A stretch of DNA of 64,000 nucleotides from Bradyrhizobium campsiandrae (GTDB taxonomy: Bacteria; Pseudomonadota; Alphaproteobacteria; Rhizobiales; Xanthobacteraceae): contig NZ_JAANIH010000007.1 in the NCBI RefSeq assembly GCF_014529705.1, positions 124,001 through 188,000 on the forward strand. The letters are read 5' to 3'. How positions within the stretch are numbered: position 1 is the first letter of the stretch; each line of letters starts with the position of its first letter. Positions 25,855 to 35,160 of the stretch are shown piece after piece. The translations under genes were made by a program, and so were the position numbers. The notes beneath the pieces are model-generated. The model saw nothing but the letters and a program-made list of their open reading frames with translations, was not told the origin of the DNA and did no database searches.

Positions 25855-27282
25855 ATGCCCGTGCCGAGCGACCTCAGCATCAACAGCAGCGGCGCCTCCC
25901 GCCGCCGCAATCGCTTCAGCCCATGGCTCGCGGTGGCAAGCCTGCTGTCGCTGCTGACGGTCGCGCTCGCGCTTGCCTATTGGTTCTGGCAGCCGGCGAT
26001 GTTGCGCATTGCCGTCGGACCGGCCGGCAGCGACGATCAGACGCTGGTGCTCGCAATCGCGAAGGCGATCGAGGCAAAGAGCGGCGCCGTGCGACTGACG
26101 CCGATCGAGACCGACGGCACGCTGCAGAGCCTCAATCTGCTCGGCGCTGGCAAGACCGACCTTGCGGTTGCGCGCGGCGACCTTGCCATGCCACCGGAGG
26201 CCAATTCGGTCGCCATCCTGCGGCGGAATTTCGTAGTGCTGTGGGCGCCGACAGGGCGCAAGGGCGTACCCAAGTCGAAGGTCTCTGATATCGCCTCGCT
26301 CAGCGGCCGGCGCATCGGTATCGTGGGCCTCGGTGATGCCAATCCCAATCTGCTGCGCGTCATTCTCGCCGAATCCGGCGTCAATCCGCAGAAGGTGACG
26401 ATCAGCCAGTTCGGCACCGACCACATCTCCGATATGACCCAGGATGTCACGCTGGACGCCTTCATGATGGTGGGCGCTCTCGACGACAGGGTCATCGCGG
26501 ACACGATTGCCGCCACCACACGCCTGCGCGGCGAGCCGAAATTCCTCTCGGTCGACGTTTCCGATGCGATCGCCGAGCGGCATCCGCCGTACGAATCCGA
26601 GGAGATACCTGCAGGCGCATTCGCGGCCTCACCGCAGCGGCCCGACGACAAGGTCGAGACCATCGCCGTCAATCATCTGATCGTGGCGCCGACCTCGTTG
26701 TCCGAGGACACGGTCGGCGCGTTCACGCGCGATCTGTTCGCGGTCAGGCCGTCGCTGCTCAAGGAGTTGCCGGGCGCCGGCCACATCCAGAAGCCCGACA
26801 CCGACAAGGACGCCGCACTGCCCGCGCATCCGGGAGCGGCCGCCTTCATCGATGGCAACGAACGCAGCTTCATGGACAAGTACAGCGACTACATCTGGGG
26901 CGCGGTATTGCTGCTGTCGGGTCTCGGTTCGGTCGCCGCATGGCTGCGACATTACCTGCGGCGCGAGGAGCGCAGCGAGAACGCACTGCATCGCGACCGC
27001 CTGCTGAAGGCGATCTCGAGCGTGCGCGAAGCCTCCTCGCTCGACGATCTCGCCTCCATGCAGAGCGCCGCCGACGACATCCTGCGCGAGACGCTGACCT
27101 GCCACGAGGATGGTGCCATCGAGGACGGCGATCTCGCCGCTTTCGGTCTCGTGCTGGCGCAATTCCATCAGGCAATCGTCGACCGTCGCGCCGTCATTGC
27201 CCAGATCGGACCTGCCGAGACCGCGCAACAATCCGACGGCGCCGTGCTTCAGCCTTTCCCTATCTCCACGGCTGCACGATGA
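25855..27282 (+). CDS. Membrane-tethered TAXI-family solute-binding protein
   Basis: 475 residues. A hydrophobic segment at about 24-46 (WLAVASLLSLLTVALALAYW) is followed by a TAXI/NMT1-like binding domain (LRIAVGPAGSDDQTLVLAIAKAI; LGAGKTDLAVARGDL; GRRIGIVGLGDANPN). A second membrane segment near 345-365 (YIWGAVLLLSGLGSVAAWL) leads to a helical, charged C-terminal tail of about 110 residues. Normal TAXI proteins are soluble and work with a TRAP 4TM-12TM permease; none is present here. The last 23 bases overlap the convergent dehydrogenase gene. Confidence 0.8.
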   Translation: MPVPSDLSINSSGASRRRNRFSPWLAVASLLSLLTVALALAYWFWQPAMLRIAVGPAGSDDQTLVLAIAKAIEAKSGAVRLTPIETDGTLQSLNLLGAGKTDLAVARGDLAMPPEANSVAILRRNFVVLWAPTGRKGVPKSKVSDIASLSGRRIGIVGLGDANPNLLRVILAESGVNPQKVTISQFGTDHISDMTQDVTLDAFMMVGALDDRVIADTIAATTRLRGEPKFLSVDVSDAIAERHPPYESEEIPAGAFAASPQRPDDKVETIAVNHLIVAPTSLSEDTVGAFTRDLFAVRPSLLKELPGAGHIQKPDTDKDAALPAHPGAAAFIDGNERSFMDKYSDYIWGAVLLLSGLGSVAAWLRHYLRREERSENALHRDRLLKAISSVREASSLDDLASMQSAADDILRETLTCHEDGAIEDGDLAAFGLVLAQFHQAIVDRRAVIAQIGPAETAQQSDGAVLQPFPISTAAR

Positions 27283-28339
27283 TCTTGGTGTGCGCCTCGG
27301 GATTGGCCAGATCGGCGAAGGCTTTTGCGACGCCGTCGATGCCTACTTCCGCTGTCACCATGGCCGCCGCATCCACCTGCCCTTCCGCGATCAGGCGCAG
27401 CGAGGCTGCAAACTCCTCCGGGGTGTAGCCGAGCACATACTGGACGTTGAGCTCCTTCATGATGCCGAGCATGGGCTCGTTCCTGTCGCTCTCCATGCAG
27501 ACGCCAACCACGACGATCCTGGCATCGCGCGGCGCACCCTCGAACACCTGCTGCAGCAGGCCTGGCACACCGACGCATTCGAAGATGATTGCGGGCTTCA
27601 GCGCCGGCAGCATGGCCTGGAACGGCGGCCGCGCCGCCTTCTCCGCCGCCGACATCTGCGCGTGCTCGGCCCAGGTCGCATAGGGCTGCGACACCCTGGG
27701 ATCGACGACGACGTCGGCGCCGAGCCTGGCCGCGAGCGCGCGGCGCGCCGGCGAGTAGTCGGCGGCGACGATCGGGTGCAGGCCCCGGATCTTCAGCGCG
27801 GCGATCACCGCAAGACCGACCGGGCCGCAGCCGATCACCAGCGGCACCTCGCCGCCGCTGATATTGGCCTTGGCCACCGCGTGGACGCCGACCGCCAGCG
27901 GCTCGGTGAGCGCGGCATGTTCCGGCGCAAGGCCATCAGGCACTTCCAGCAGCAGCGGCTCGCTCAAGATCATTCTCTCCGCATAGCCGCCGACGTAATC
28001 GTTGGAATAGCCGATCCCCTTGATGCCATCAGGTGTCAGCAGCGCGGGCAGCGAGCACACATGCGTGCCCGGCTTGAGCTTGCGTTCCGTGCCGGGGCCG
28101 TAATCGACGATCTCGCAGCAGAATTCGTGGCCGAACACGACGTCGCGCGACAGGTCCATCGGCGGTCGTCCGGTCTTCTTCGCCATCTCCACCATGCGGG
28201 GCGCGTGGTGGCGCGCGTGCAGGTCGGAGCCGCAGATGCCGCAGGCGAGCGTCCTGACCAGCACCTGGCCGGGACCGGGCTTCGGCTCAGCCATTTGGCC
28301 GGCGACAATCTCACCGTTCCTGAAAATCGCAGCGCGCAT
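27260..28339 (-). CDS. Zinc-type alcohol dehydrogenase (MDR family), structural zinc site absent
   Basis: 359 residues of the medium-chain dehydrogenase group. The catalytic zinc ligands are visible in CGICGSDLHARHH and GHEFCCEI, and the Rossmann motif in GCGPVGLAVIAALK near residue 175. The usual four-cysteine structural zinc loop is replaced by THVCSLPALLTPDGIKG. The N-terminal layout resembles threonine or polyol dehydrogenases. The substrate is unknown. It is convergent with the tethered TAXI gene. Confidence 0.87.
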   Translation of the reverse strand: MRAAIFRNGEIVAGQMAEPKPGPGQVLVRTLACGICGSDLHARHHAPRMVEMAKKTGRPPMDLSRDVVFGHEFCCEIVDYGPGTERKLKPGTHVCSLPALLTPDGIKGIGYSNDYVGGYAERMILSEPLLLEVPDGLAPEHAALTEPLAVGVHAVAKANISGGEVPLVIGCGPVGLAVIAALKIRGLHPIVAADYSPARRALAARLGADVVVDPRVSQPYATWAEHAQMSAAEKAARPPFQAMLPALKPAIIFECVGVPGLLQQVFEGAPRDARIVVVGVCMESDRNEPMLGIMKELNVQYVLGYTPEEFAASLRLIAEGQVDAAAMVTAEVGIDGVAKAFADLANPEAHTKIIVQPWR

Positions 28340-28399
28340 CCGGCTCCTCCCTCATCGTTGGAGCCATTGATAGCACGAAGCAGGACGCCCTGACTTGCG

Positions 28400-29341
28400 T
28401 CAGGGGTTCGGGGAGCGCTCTTCCAGCACCAGCAGCTGGGCGCGGCGCACACGCTCGCGATGGGCGATGTAGAGACCGCTGGCGACGATGAAGGCAGCGC
28501 CGACGACGGTCCAGACGTCTGGCAATTCACCGAAGATGAAGAAACCGAGGATGCTGACCCACAGCAGCTGGGTGTAGGAGAACGGCGCCAGCACCGAAGC
28601 ATCGCCGTAACGATAGGCCAGCACGATGATCCACTGGCCGACGGTGGAGGCAACGCCGATCACGATGCCAAATCCGATCGCGCTCCAGCTCGGCGTGACC
28701 CAGACGAACGGCACCATCACGCTCAGAATCGCAACACCCGTGAGGGCCGAATAGGCCATCGTGGTGAGGACGGCTTCGCGCCCGCTCATCATGCGCGTCA
28801 GGATCAGCGCAGCCGCCCAGCAGAACGCCGAGACGATCGGAAAGAACGCGGCGACATGGAACGCGCTCGAACCCGGCCGCAGGATGATCATCACGCCGGT
28901 CAGGCCGATCGCGGTCGCGATCCAGCGGCGCAAGCCGACCTTCTCGCTGAGGAAGATGATCGACAACGCGGTCACGAACAGTGGAGAGACGAAGCCGGTG
29001 GCGGAAGCTTCCGCAATCGGGAGGAAGCGCAGGCCGGTGATGAAGAACAGCGAGGAACCGAGCAGTGCCGCGCCGCGCATCAATTGCAGGCGGAGCCGGT
29101 CGGTGCGCATCGCGTGCAGCGGCGAGGCCGGCAGCATCACCGGCGTGAACATCAGCGCGAAGGTGACGAAGCGGATCCAGGTGATCTCGATCGACGGCAG
29201 GCTGGTCGAAAGATATTTCGCTGTCACGTCGGAGCAGCCGAGAAACACGGTCGAGAGCAGCACCAGCGCAATGCCCTTGAAGGGATGATCGACGCGCGCA
29301 GGCGCGCGGCGAGCCTCCTGCTTCTTTTGAGCCATGGGCAT
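28400..29341 (-). CDS. EamA/DMT-family transporter
   Basis: About 313 residues from the ATG at 29341 (an upstream ATG at 29386 is possible). Ten predicted membrane segments arise from two EamA repeats; the first repeat opens GIALVLLSTVFLGCSDVTAKYL and the second begins near residue 165 at FPIVSAFCWAAALIL. DMT proteins export metabolites such as amino acids or import sugars. A charged N-terminal stretch (AQKKQEARRAPARVDH) precedes the first helix. Substrate unknown. Confidence 0.88.
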   Translation of the reverse strand: MPMAQKKQEARRAPARVDHPFKGIALVLLSTVFLGCSDVTAKYLSTSLPSIEITWIRFVTFALMFTPVMLPASPLHAMRTDRLRLQLMRGAALLGSSLFFITGLRFLPIAEASATGFVSPLFVTALSIIFLSEKVGLRRWIATAIGLTGVMIILRPGSSAFHVAAFFPIVSAFCWAAALILTRMMSGREAVLTTMAYSALTGVAILSVMVPFVWVTPSWSAIGFGIVIGVASTVGQWIIVLAYRYGDASVLAPFSYTQLLWVSILGFFIFGELPDVWTVVGAAFIVASGLYIAHRERVRRAQLLVLEERSPNP

Positions 29342-29529
29342 GGAAATGCTGTCGAGCCTTGCGGCTGCGGCGGGCGGCGGCGTCACTGTGGGAACCCGGC
29401 AAGAATGCGAATCGAGAAGAGCCTATAAAAACGACAAACGCGCCGCTTTCACAACTTCCGAAAACAGGATGCCGATATGCGCTCAGGTCCGCGCGCGTCA
29501 ATACTCCATTAAGAATGGAGGTTTGTGCA

Positions 29530-30369
29530 CTACAGCATGGGCAGGCTGCGCGGCTTCGGGCCGCGCGGAAACGCCGCATCCAGCGCCGAAATCTCCTCTT
29601 TCGTCAGCACGAGGTCGCCGGCGGCCGCATTTTCGCCGGCATGGTCCGCCGACGATGCCTTCGGGATCGCGAACACCGTAGCCGCACGGGTGAGGAAGCT
29701 CAGCGCGACCTGACGCGGCGTCGCGCGACGGGCCTCCGCGATGCGCGCGAGCACAGCGCCGCCCTTGCTGCGCTCGTCGGGGAAATCATCGTGCCCGAAC
29801 GGGGAATAGGCGACGACGGCAACGCCGTGCCGCTCGCACCACGGAATCACCGCGTGCTCGATCGCACGCTCCTTCAGGTGATAGAGCACCTGATTGCAGG
29901 CGATCTTGCCTTCGCCCGCCACGTCGAGGAGTTCGTCGAGATCGTCGGCGTCGAAATTGGAGACGCCCCAGGATTTGATCTTGCCGGACGTCACCAGCTC
30001 CTCGAACGCGGCGACGGTGTCCGCGAGGTCATAAGAGCCGCGCCAGTGCAACAGATAACAATCGAGGCTGTCGGTCTTCAGCCGCTTCAGCGAGCGTTCG
30101 CAGGCCGTGATGGTGCCGCGGCGCGAGGCGTTGCTCGGCAGCACCTTCGAGACTAGAAACACCTCGTCGCGACGACCGGCAATCGCATCGGCAATGACGA
30201 GCTCGGCATCGCCATACATCTCCGCCGTGTCGATATGGGTCATGCCGAGATCGAGGCCGCGCTGCAGCGCCGCGATCGCGCGCTTGCGGTCGCCATGGTC
30301 GAGATACCAGGTGCCCTGCCCGATCACGGAAACGTTGGCGCCGGTATTGCCGAAGGATTTTGTGTTCAT
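29530..30369 (-). CDS. Aldo/keto reductase
   Basis: 279 residues from the ATG at 30369. The catalytic tetrad is visible: Asp and Tyr in HIDTAEMYGDAE, Lys in FLVSKVLPSN and His in YLLHWRGS. GVSNFDADDL and the NADPH-binding ALSFLTRAATVFAIPKAS segment follow. It reduces aldehydes or ketones with NADPH; the size and the YSPFGHDD segment fit the YeaE/2,5-diketogluconate reductase-like group. A repeat lies upstream. Confidence 0.9.
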   Translation of the reverse strand: MNTKSFGNTGANVSVIGQGTWYLDHGDRKRAIAALQRGLDLGMTHIDTAEMYGDAELVIADAIAGRRDEVFLVSKVLPSNASRRGTITACERSLKRLKTDSLDCYLLHWRGSYDLADTVAAFEELVTSGKIKSWGVSNFDADDLDELLDVAGEGKIACNQVLYHLKERAIEHAVIPWCERHGVAVVAYSPFGHDDFPDERSKGGAVLARIAEARRATPRQVALSFLTRAATVFAIPKASSADHAGENAAAGDLVLTKEEISALDAAFPRGPKPRSLPML

Positions 30370-30395
30370 GTCTGGCTCCGGTCCTCGTTCTCTGT

Positions 30396-30533
30396 GTCGT
30401 CCTGGCCTAGTGCGCAATTGCGCACGGGAGCCAGGACCCATTACCACAGGGAGATGTTGTAGCAGTAGATGCTGCCGTAGTGCGCCTCGACAACGCTGGA
30501 CCCGGGTAATGGGTCCTGGTTTTCGCTAGGGCG
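30396..30533. repeat. REP-like inverted repeat (GTCGTCC[CT]GGC type) with TGCGCAATTGCGCA palindrome
   Basis: Starts gtcgtcctggcctagtgcgc, carries the same internal palindrome as 3587-3733 and ends gggtcctggttttcgctagg. It is less regular than the other copies. Confidence 0.7.
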
Positions 30534-30571
30534 CCCCCCGGGGGAGAAAGCGAGCACACCTCCATCAACAC

Positions 30572-30645
30572 CGTCATTGCGAGCGCAGCGAAGCAATCCA
30601 GTCGGAGGAGGAACTCTGGATTGTTTCGCTGCGCTCGCAATGACG
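30572..30645. repeat. REP-like inverted repeat (CGTCATTGCGAG type)
   Basis: Left arm cgtcattgcgagcgcagcga and right arm cgctgcgctcgcaatgacg are exact complements. It sits just 16 bases after the nasC stop, so it could serve as the 3' end hairpin of the nitrate operon. Confidence 0.8.
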
Positions 30646-30661
30646 ATGGAAAGAGCCGGGC

Positions 30662-33367
30662 CTACCCGGCCGCGCCCGCGACCTTCGCTTGCTTTGCCGG
30701 CGCGACTTCCGCCGTCGCAATCAGGCGCTTCAGCTCGGGGATGCAGGAGCCGCAATTGGTGCCGGCCTTGAGCCTGGCGCCGATCTCGGCGGCGGTACGC
30801 GCGCCGCTCGCGATGGTGTCGCAGATGGTGCCGCGACCAACGCCGAAGCAGGCACAGACGACAGGACCGGTCGAGGCGGCGCCTTCGCTCGATTTGCCCG
30901 ACAGCAGCATGCGGCGCTGATCGTCGGTGACGCGATCGGCCGCAAACACGCTTTTCACCACCTCCCAATCGCCGGCATCGTGGGCGGGGCCGACGAACAG
31001 GCAGGTCTCGATGCGGTCGCCCGAAAACGAGGCCGCGCGATAGACGCCACCGCCGAAATCCCTGTAATCCGCGACATCCTCGCCGGCGAGACCGTCGAGC
31101 CAGGCTGGCCAGCGCGACAGATCGGCATTGTCGGCGAAGAGATAGCCAAAGCCGCCCGCGACCGTGACGCGAGTCCACAACAGGCTGGACGGCAGATCGA
31201 GCGGCTTTCGCGACAGCGCGAAGCCGCGGAAGACAAATTCATAGGGAGCGATCGCCGCCGGCGTCGCTTTCGATTCAGGCTGCCCCGAGAACGGATCGGT
31301 GAACGAGGCGACCAGCGCGCCGACGCGGCCGTGCGAGGCGTTCATCGCGCTCCAGTGGATCGGTGCGAACAGGGTGCCGCGCTGCTGGCGTTCGCTGACC
31401 ACGACCTTCAAGATGCATTGGCCGTAGTCGGTGGTGATACGGGCATAGCCGTCATGGACGATGCCGTATTTGTTGGCGTCGTCAGGATGTATCTCGACGA
31501 AGGGTTCGGGCAGATGCGCGCCGAGCCGCTGGCTCAGGCCCGTACGCGTCATGGTGTGCCATTGGTCGCGGATGCGTCCGGTGTTGAGCCTGAGCGGACG
31601 CGACGGGCCGGTCTCGCTGCGCAGCGCCGGCACCTCCGGCGCGACGAAGCGACCCTTGCCGTCATTGGTGAAGAAACCGCCGTGAGCGAAGAAGCGCTCG
31701 CCGGGCGCTTGGCCCTCGCGTGCAGGCCACTGCACCGGTTTCAATGCATCGAAGGCCTCGTCGGACAGCGAGGTGAGCGCGCCGATGTCGAAATCGCGAC
31801 GGCCATCATTTTCAAAGGCCGAGAGCGCGGCGTGCTCGCGGAAGATCTCGGCGGCGGATTTGTAATTGAAACTGTCGCCGAAGCCGAGGCGCTTGGCGGT
31901 CTCGCTCAGGATCCACCAGTCGGGGCGCGCCTCGCCGGGCGCCGGCAGGAACGAACGCTGGCGCGAGATACGCCGCTCGGAATTGGTCACCGTGCCCGAC
32001 TTCTCGCCCCAGGCCAGCGCCGGCAGCAGCACGTGCGGCCCGGCTTCGACCGTGTCGTTGGTCAGCACGTTCTCCGAGACCACGAACAGCTCGAGCTTCT
32101 TCAGGGCCTCGCGCACCATGTCCGCATCGGGCAGCGACACCGCCGGGTTGGTGCCCATCACCCACAGCGCCTTGACCTCGCCGCGGTTGATCGCCTCGAA
32201 CAGCTGCACCGCCTTCAGCCCCTCGTGGGTTGCGATGCGCGGTGCCTTCCAGAACCGCCTGACGCGGTCGATGTCGGGCGGCGTGAAGCCCATATGTGCG
32301 GCCAGCATGTTGGCGAGGCCGCCGACCTCGCGGCCACCCATCGCATTGGGCTGGCCGGTCAGCGAGAACGGCGAGGCGCCCGGCTTGCCGATGCGCCCCG
32401 TGGCGAGATGGCAATTCAGGATCGCGTTGACCTTGTCGGTGCCCTGCGCCGACTGGTTGACGCCCTGCGAATAGAGCGTGACGACCTTCTCGGTGTCGCG
32501 GAACATCCTGAAGAAGGTGGCGACGTCCTGCTCGGAGAGCCCCGTCGCCAGCGCGGTCGCGGTGACGCTGCCGGCGATGTTGCGCGCGCGTGCCAGCGCA
32601 TCGTCGAATCCCGACGTGTTCTCTGCGATGTAGTCGCGGTCGAGCACGCCGTTGTCGGCGAGATGGACAAACAGGCCGGAGAACAGCGCGGTGTCGGTGC
32701 CGGGCTTGAGGCCGAGGAACAGATCGACATCGCCGGCAGTATCGGTCCGGCGCGGATCGATCACGATCATGCGCGCGCCGCGCTCGGCGCGGTTCTTCAG
32801 CATGCGCTGGAACAGCACCGGATGGCACCAGGCCGCATTCGAGCCGACGAAGACCAAGAGATCGGCCTGGTCGAGATCCTCATAACAGCCGGGCACGGTG
32901 TCGGCGCCGAAAGCGCGGCGATGGCCCGCGACCGAGGACGACATGCACAGCCGCGAATTGGTGTCGACGTTCGCGGTGCCGACAAAGCCCTTCATCAGCT
33001 TGTTGGCGACGTAGTAATCCTCGGTGAGAAGCTGCCCCGAGAGATAGAATGCAACGGCGTCGGCGCCATCGCGCGCGACGATGTGCTGCATGCGGTGGGC
33101 GACATGATCGAGCGCATCGCTCCAGGCGACGCGTTCGAGCACACCCTTGCAGCGGATCATCGGGTACAGCAGCCGGCCCTCGAGCCCGACGGTCTCGCCG
33201 AGCGCAGACCCCTTCGAGCACAGCCGGCCGAAATTGGCGGGATGCTCAGGATCGCCCGCAATCGCTGCGCCACCCTTGCCGTCTGGCGTCGCCAGCACGC
33301 CGCAACCGACTCCGCAATAGGGACAGGCCGTTCTGATAGCGCGGAGCGTGGGATCAACTGCTGTCAT
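30662..33367 (-). CDS. nasC: Assimilatory nitrate reductase catalytic subunit
   Basis: 901 residues from the ATG at 33367; a longer frame would run back into the flavoprotein gene. An N-terminal [4Fe-4S] site has Cys15, Cys18, Cys22 and Cys50 (CPYCGVGCG; GRLCSKG). The molybdopterin domains follow (TNSRLCMSSSVAGHR; QGVNQSAQGTDK; MGTNPAVSLPD), then the dinucleotide-binding C-terminal domain. The last 60 residues form a BFD-type [2Fe-2S] domain (VCACFGVG; GTNCGSCIPE). It reduces nitrate to nitrite in the cytoplasm. It is the last gene of the cluster. Confidence 0.95.
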   Translation of the reverse strand: MTAVDPTLRAIRTACPYCGVGCGVLATPDGKGGAAIAGDPEHPANFGRLCSKGSALGETVGLEGRLLYPMIRCKGVLERVAWSDALDHVAHRMQHIVARDGADAVAFYLSGQLLTEDYYVANKLMKGFVGTANVDTNSRLCMSSSVAGHRRAFGADTVPGCYEDLDQADLLVFVGSNAAWCHPVLFQRMLKNRAERGARMIVIDPRRTDTAGDVDLFLGLKPGTDTALFSGLFVHLADNGVLDRDYIAENTSGFDDALARARNIAGSVTATALATGLSEQDVATFFRMFRDTEKVVTLYSQGVNQSAQGTDKVNAILNCHLATGRIGKPGASPFSLTGQPNAMGGREVGGLANMLAAHMGFTPPDIDRVRRFWKAPRIATHEGLKAVQLFEAINRGEVKALWVMGTNPAVSLPDADMVREALKKLELFVVSENVLTNDTVEAGPHVLLPALAWGEKSGTVTNSERRISRQRSFLPAPGEARPDWWILSETAKRLGFGDSFNYKSAAEIFREHAALSAFENDGRRDFDIGALTSLSDEAFDALKPVQWPAREGQAPGERFFAHGGFFTNDGKGRFVAPEVPALRSETGPSRPLRLNTGRIRDQWHTMTRTGLSQRLGAHLPEPFVEIHPDDANKYGIVHDGYARITTDYGQCILKVVVSERQQRGTLFAPIHWSAMNASHGRVGALVASFTDPFSGQPESKATPAAIAPYEFVFRGFALSRKPLDLPSSLLWTRVTVAGGFGYLFADNADLSRWPAWLDGLAGEDVADYRDFGGGVYRAASFSGDRIETCLFVGPAHDAGDWEVVKSVFAADRVTDDQRRMLLSGKSSEGAASTGPVVCACFGVGRGTICDTIASGARTAAEIGARLKAGTNCGSCIPELKRLIATAEVAPAKQAKVAGAAG

Positions 33368-33381
33368 ATCGAACTGCCTTG

Positions 33382-34599
33382 TCACGCCGCCTTGGAAGGA
33401 TGCGCCAGCGTGCGACCGAACATCATGTCGGTGCGGATCGCCGCGACCTTCTCGCGATTGCGGATCAGCTCCAGATACCAGAGCGCATCGATGGTATCGC
33501 CGATCAGCACGGCTCCGGTGAGCCGGCCGTCCGCGATCACGAGCTTCTTGTAGGTGCCGCGCCTGCGATCGGTGAGAACGATGCTCTCGCTGCCGTCTCC
33601 GCCCATGAAGTCGCCGGCCGAAAACACGCTGACGCCGGAGACCTTCAGATTGGTCGAGACCACACTGCCCGGATAGGCGGCGGGCCGGCCGGCCAGATGA
33701 CGCGCGAGCACCCGCGCCTGCTCGTAGGCGGGCTCGACCAACCCGTAGCAGGTGCCGCGATGCTCGGCGCATTCGCCGAGCGCGTAAATGTCCGGTGAGG
33801 CGGTCTGCATCACGTCGTTGACGACGATGCCGCGGTTGACCGCAATGCCGGCTTCCTTGGCCAGCGCGACGTTGGGCCTGATGCCGGCGGCGAAGATCAC
33901 GGCTTCAGCCGCGATACGGCTGCCATCGGCAAGCTCCACCGCTTCGACATGGCGTGCGCCATGGATGCGGACCGTCGATGCATTGAGCATGATGCGGATG
34001 CCCTTGCGTTCGACCAGCGTCTTGAGCAGGTCGGCCGCGGGCGCATCGAGCTGGCGCTCCATCAGCCGGTCCATCAGATGCAGCAGCGTCACCGGCGCGC
34101 CGGCCTTCGCCAGGCCATAGGCCGCCTCCAGCCCGAGCAGGCCGCCGCCGACCACGACGACTCGCTTCCTGGCGGCTGCGAGCGTCAGCAACAGGTCGAC
34201 ATCTCGGGTGTCGCGAAAGGTGTGCACGCCGGCAAGATCGGCGCCGGGTATGTTGAGCCGCAGCGGCGTCGATCCGGTGGCGAGCACGAGCTTGGAATAT
34301 TCCATGCTTTCTTCACCCTCGATCTTGAGCTCGCGGCGGCCGGTGTCGATCTCGGTCACGCGATAGCCGTAGCGCACGGTGACGCCGCGATCGCGCCACC
34401 AATCCGCCGGGCGGAGCTCGATCTCGTGCGAGCCGGTCTCGCCGGCCAGCACGGATGAGAGCAGCACGCGGTTGTAAGCGAGCCGCGGCTCCTCGCCGAT
34501 CACGGCGACCGCATAGCGGCCGAGCGCGGTCTTGGCGAGCTCGTCGACCAGACGAGCTGCCGCCATACCGTTGCCGACGATGACGAGCGGTTCACTCAC
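33382..34599 (-). CDS. flp: FAD-dependent NAD(P)H oxidoreductase of the nitrate cluster
   Basis: 405 residues from the GTG at 34599 (VSEPLVIVGNGMAAARLVDEL). The FAD site is at the N-terminus, the NAD(P) Rossmann motif VVVVGGGLLGLEAAYGLAKAG lies near residue 145, and ALGECAEHRGTCYGLVEPAY closes the FAD site. It looks like the N-terminal FAD/NAD half of NirB without its siroheme domains. In B. diazoefficiens a flavoprotein in this position (Flp) is described as electron donor to NasC and to the globin. Only 15 bases separate it from nasC. Confidence 0.9.
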   Translation of the reverse strand: MSEPLVIVGNGMAAARLVDELAKTALGRYAVAVIGEEPRLAYNRVLLSSVLAGETGSHEIELRPADWWRDRGVTVRYGYRVTEIDTGRRELKIEGEESMEYSKLVLATGSTPLRLNIPGADLAGVHTFRDTRDVDLLLTLAAARKRVVVVGGGLLGLEAAYGLAKAGAPVTLLHLMDRLMERQLDAPAADLLKTLVERKGIRIMLNASTVRIHGARHVEAVELADGSRIAAEAVIFAAGIRPNVALAKEAGIAVNRGIVVNDVMQTASPDIYALGECAEHRGTCYGLVEPAYEQARVLARHLAGRPAAYPGSVVSTNLKVSGVSVFSAGDFMGGDGSESIVLTDRRRGTYKKLVIADGRLTGAVLIGDTIDALWYLELIRNREKVAAIRTDMMFGRTLAHPSKAA

Positions 34600-34609
34600 A
34601 AGACATCTC

Positions 34610-35038
34610 CTATTCGGCGGCCTGCGGCTGTGCGCCATAGGCCTCGGAAATCATGTAGCCGGAAAGCACGCCATAGGCGTCGGTCCAGGCGGCGGCGAGT
34701 TCAGGCGTCCAGGCCTCGCCGAGGCCCTTCTCCAGGGTCCACAGCAAGGTCGCGCCGACCACGGGATAGTGTTCGGCCTTGGCGCCGTAGGCGACGTGGC
34801 GCTTGGCCAGCGCCGACGCCGCGGGAAGAATCGTCTCGAGATTCGACAGGCCACTGACGACGGCGGCGAGCATGCCCATCAGCTTCTTGCGCTGCTCGGT
34901 CATGTCCTCGGGAAACATCGCGCGCACGGACGGGGCCACTTCGAACAAGCGGTCGTAGAACAGCTGGGAAGCTGCCTCTGAAATCGGCGCGACCTTGGAA
35001 AAGCTCTGCTGCACGAGGGCGATCTGCTCAGGCGTCAT
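34610..35038 (-). CDS. bjgb: Single-domain haemoglobin
   Basis: 142 residues, the size of Vitreoscilla-type bacterial globins. The proximal haem ligand is His90 in AEHYPVVG, the B10 position is Tyr28 in LFYDRLF, and MFPEDMTEQRKKLM covers the distal region. There is no attached reductase domain, so electrons must come from a partner, probably the flavoprotein encoded 11 bases downstream. In B. diazoefficiens the corresponding globin (Bjgb) is linked to nitric oxide detoxification during nitrate use. Confidence 0.93.
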   Translation of the reverse strand: MTPEQIALVQQSFSKVAPISEAASQLFYDRLFEVAPSVRAMFPEDMTEQRKKLMGMLAAVVSGLSNLETILPAASALAKRHVAYGAKAEHYPVVGATLLWTLEKGLGEAWTPELAAAWTDAYGVLSGYMISEAYGAQPQAAE

Positions 35039-35160
35039 GATGGTCTCCTGTCTGTTTCGGTCTGCCTTTGTCCGCGCCGTTGCGGAAAAAGTTCATGGTT
35101 CAAACGACATCAGAGAGTCTTCTCCCCGCGTGCGGGGAGAAGCGAGATTCGTACCAAATG

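Noticed and set aside
30689-33553. 954-codon plus-strand open frame
   Set aside because: Antisense to nasC, whose cofactor motifs are complete; no recognisable domain on the plus strand.
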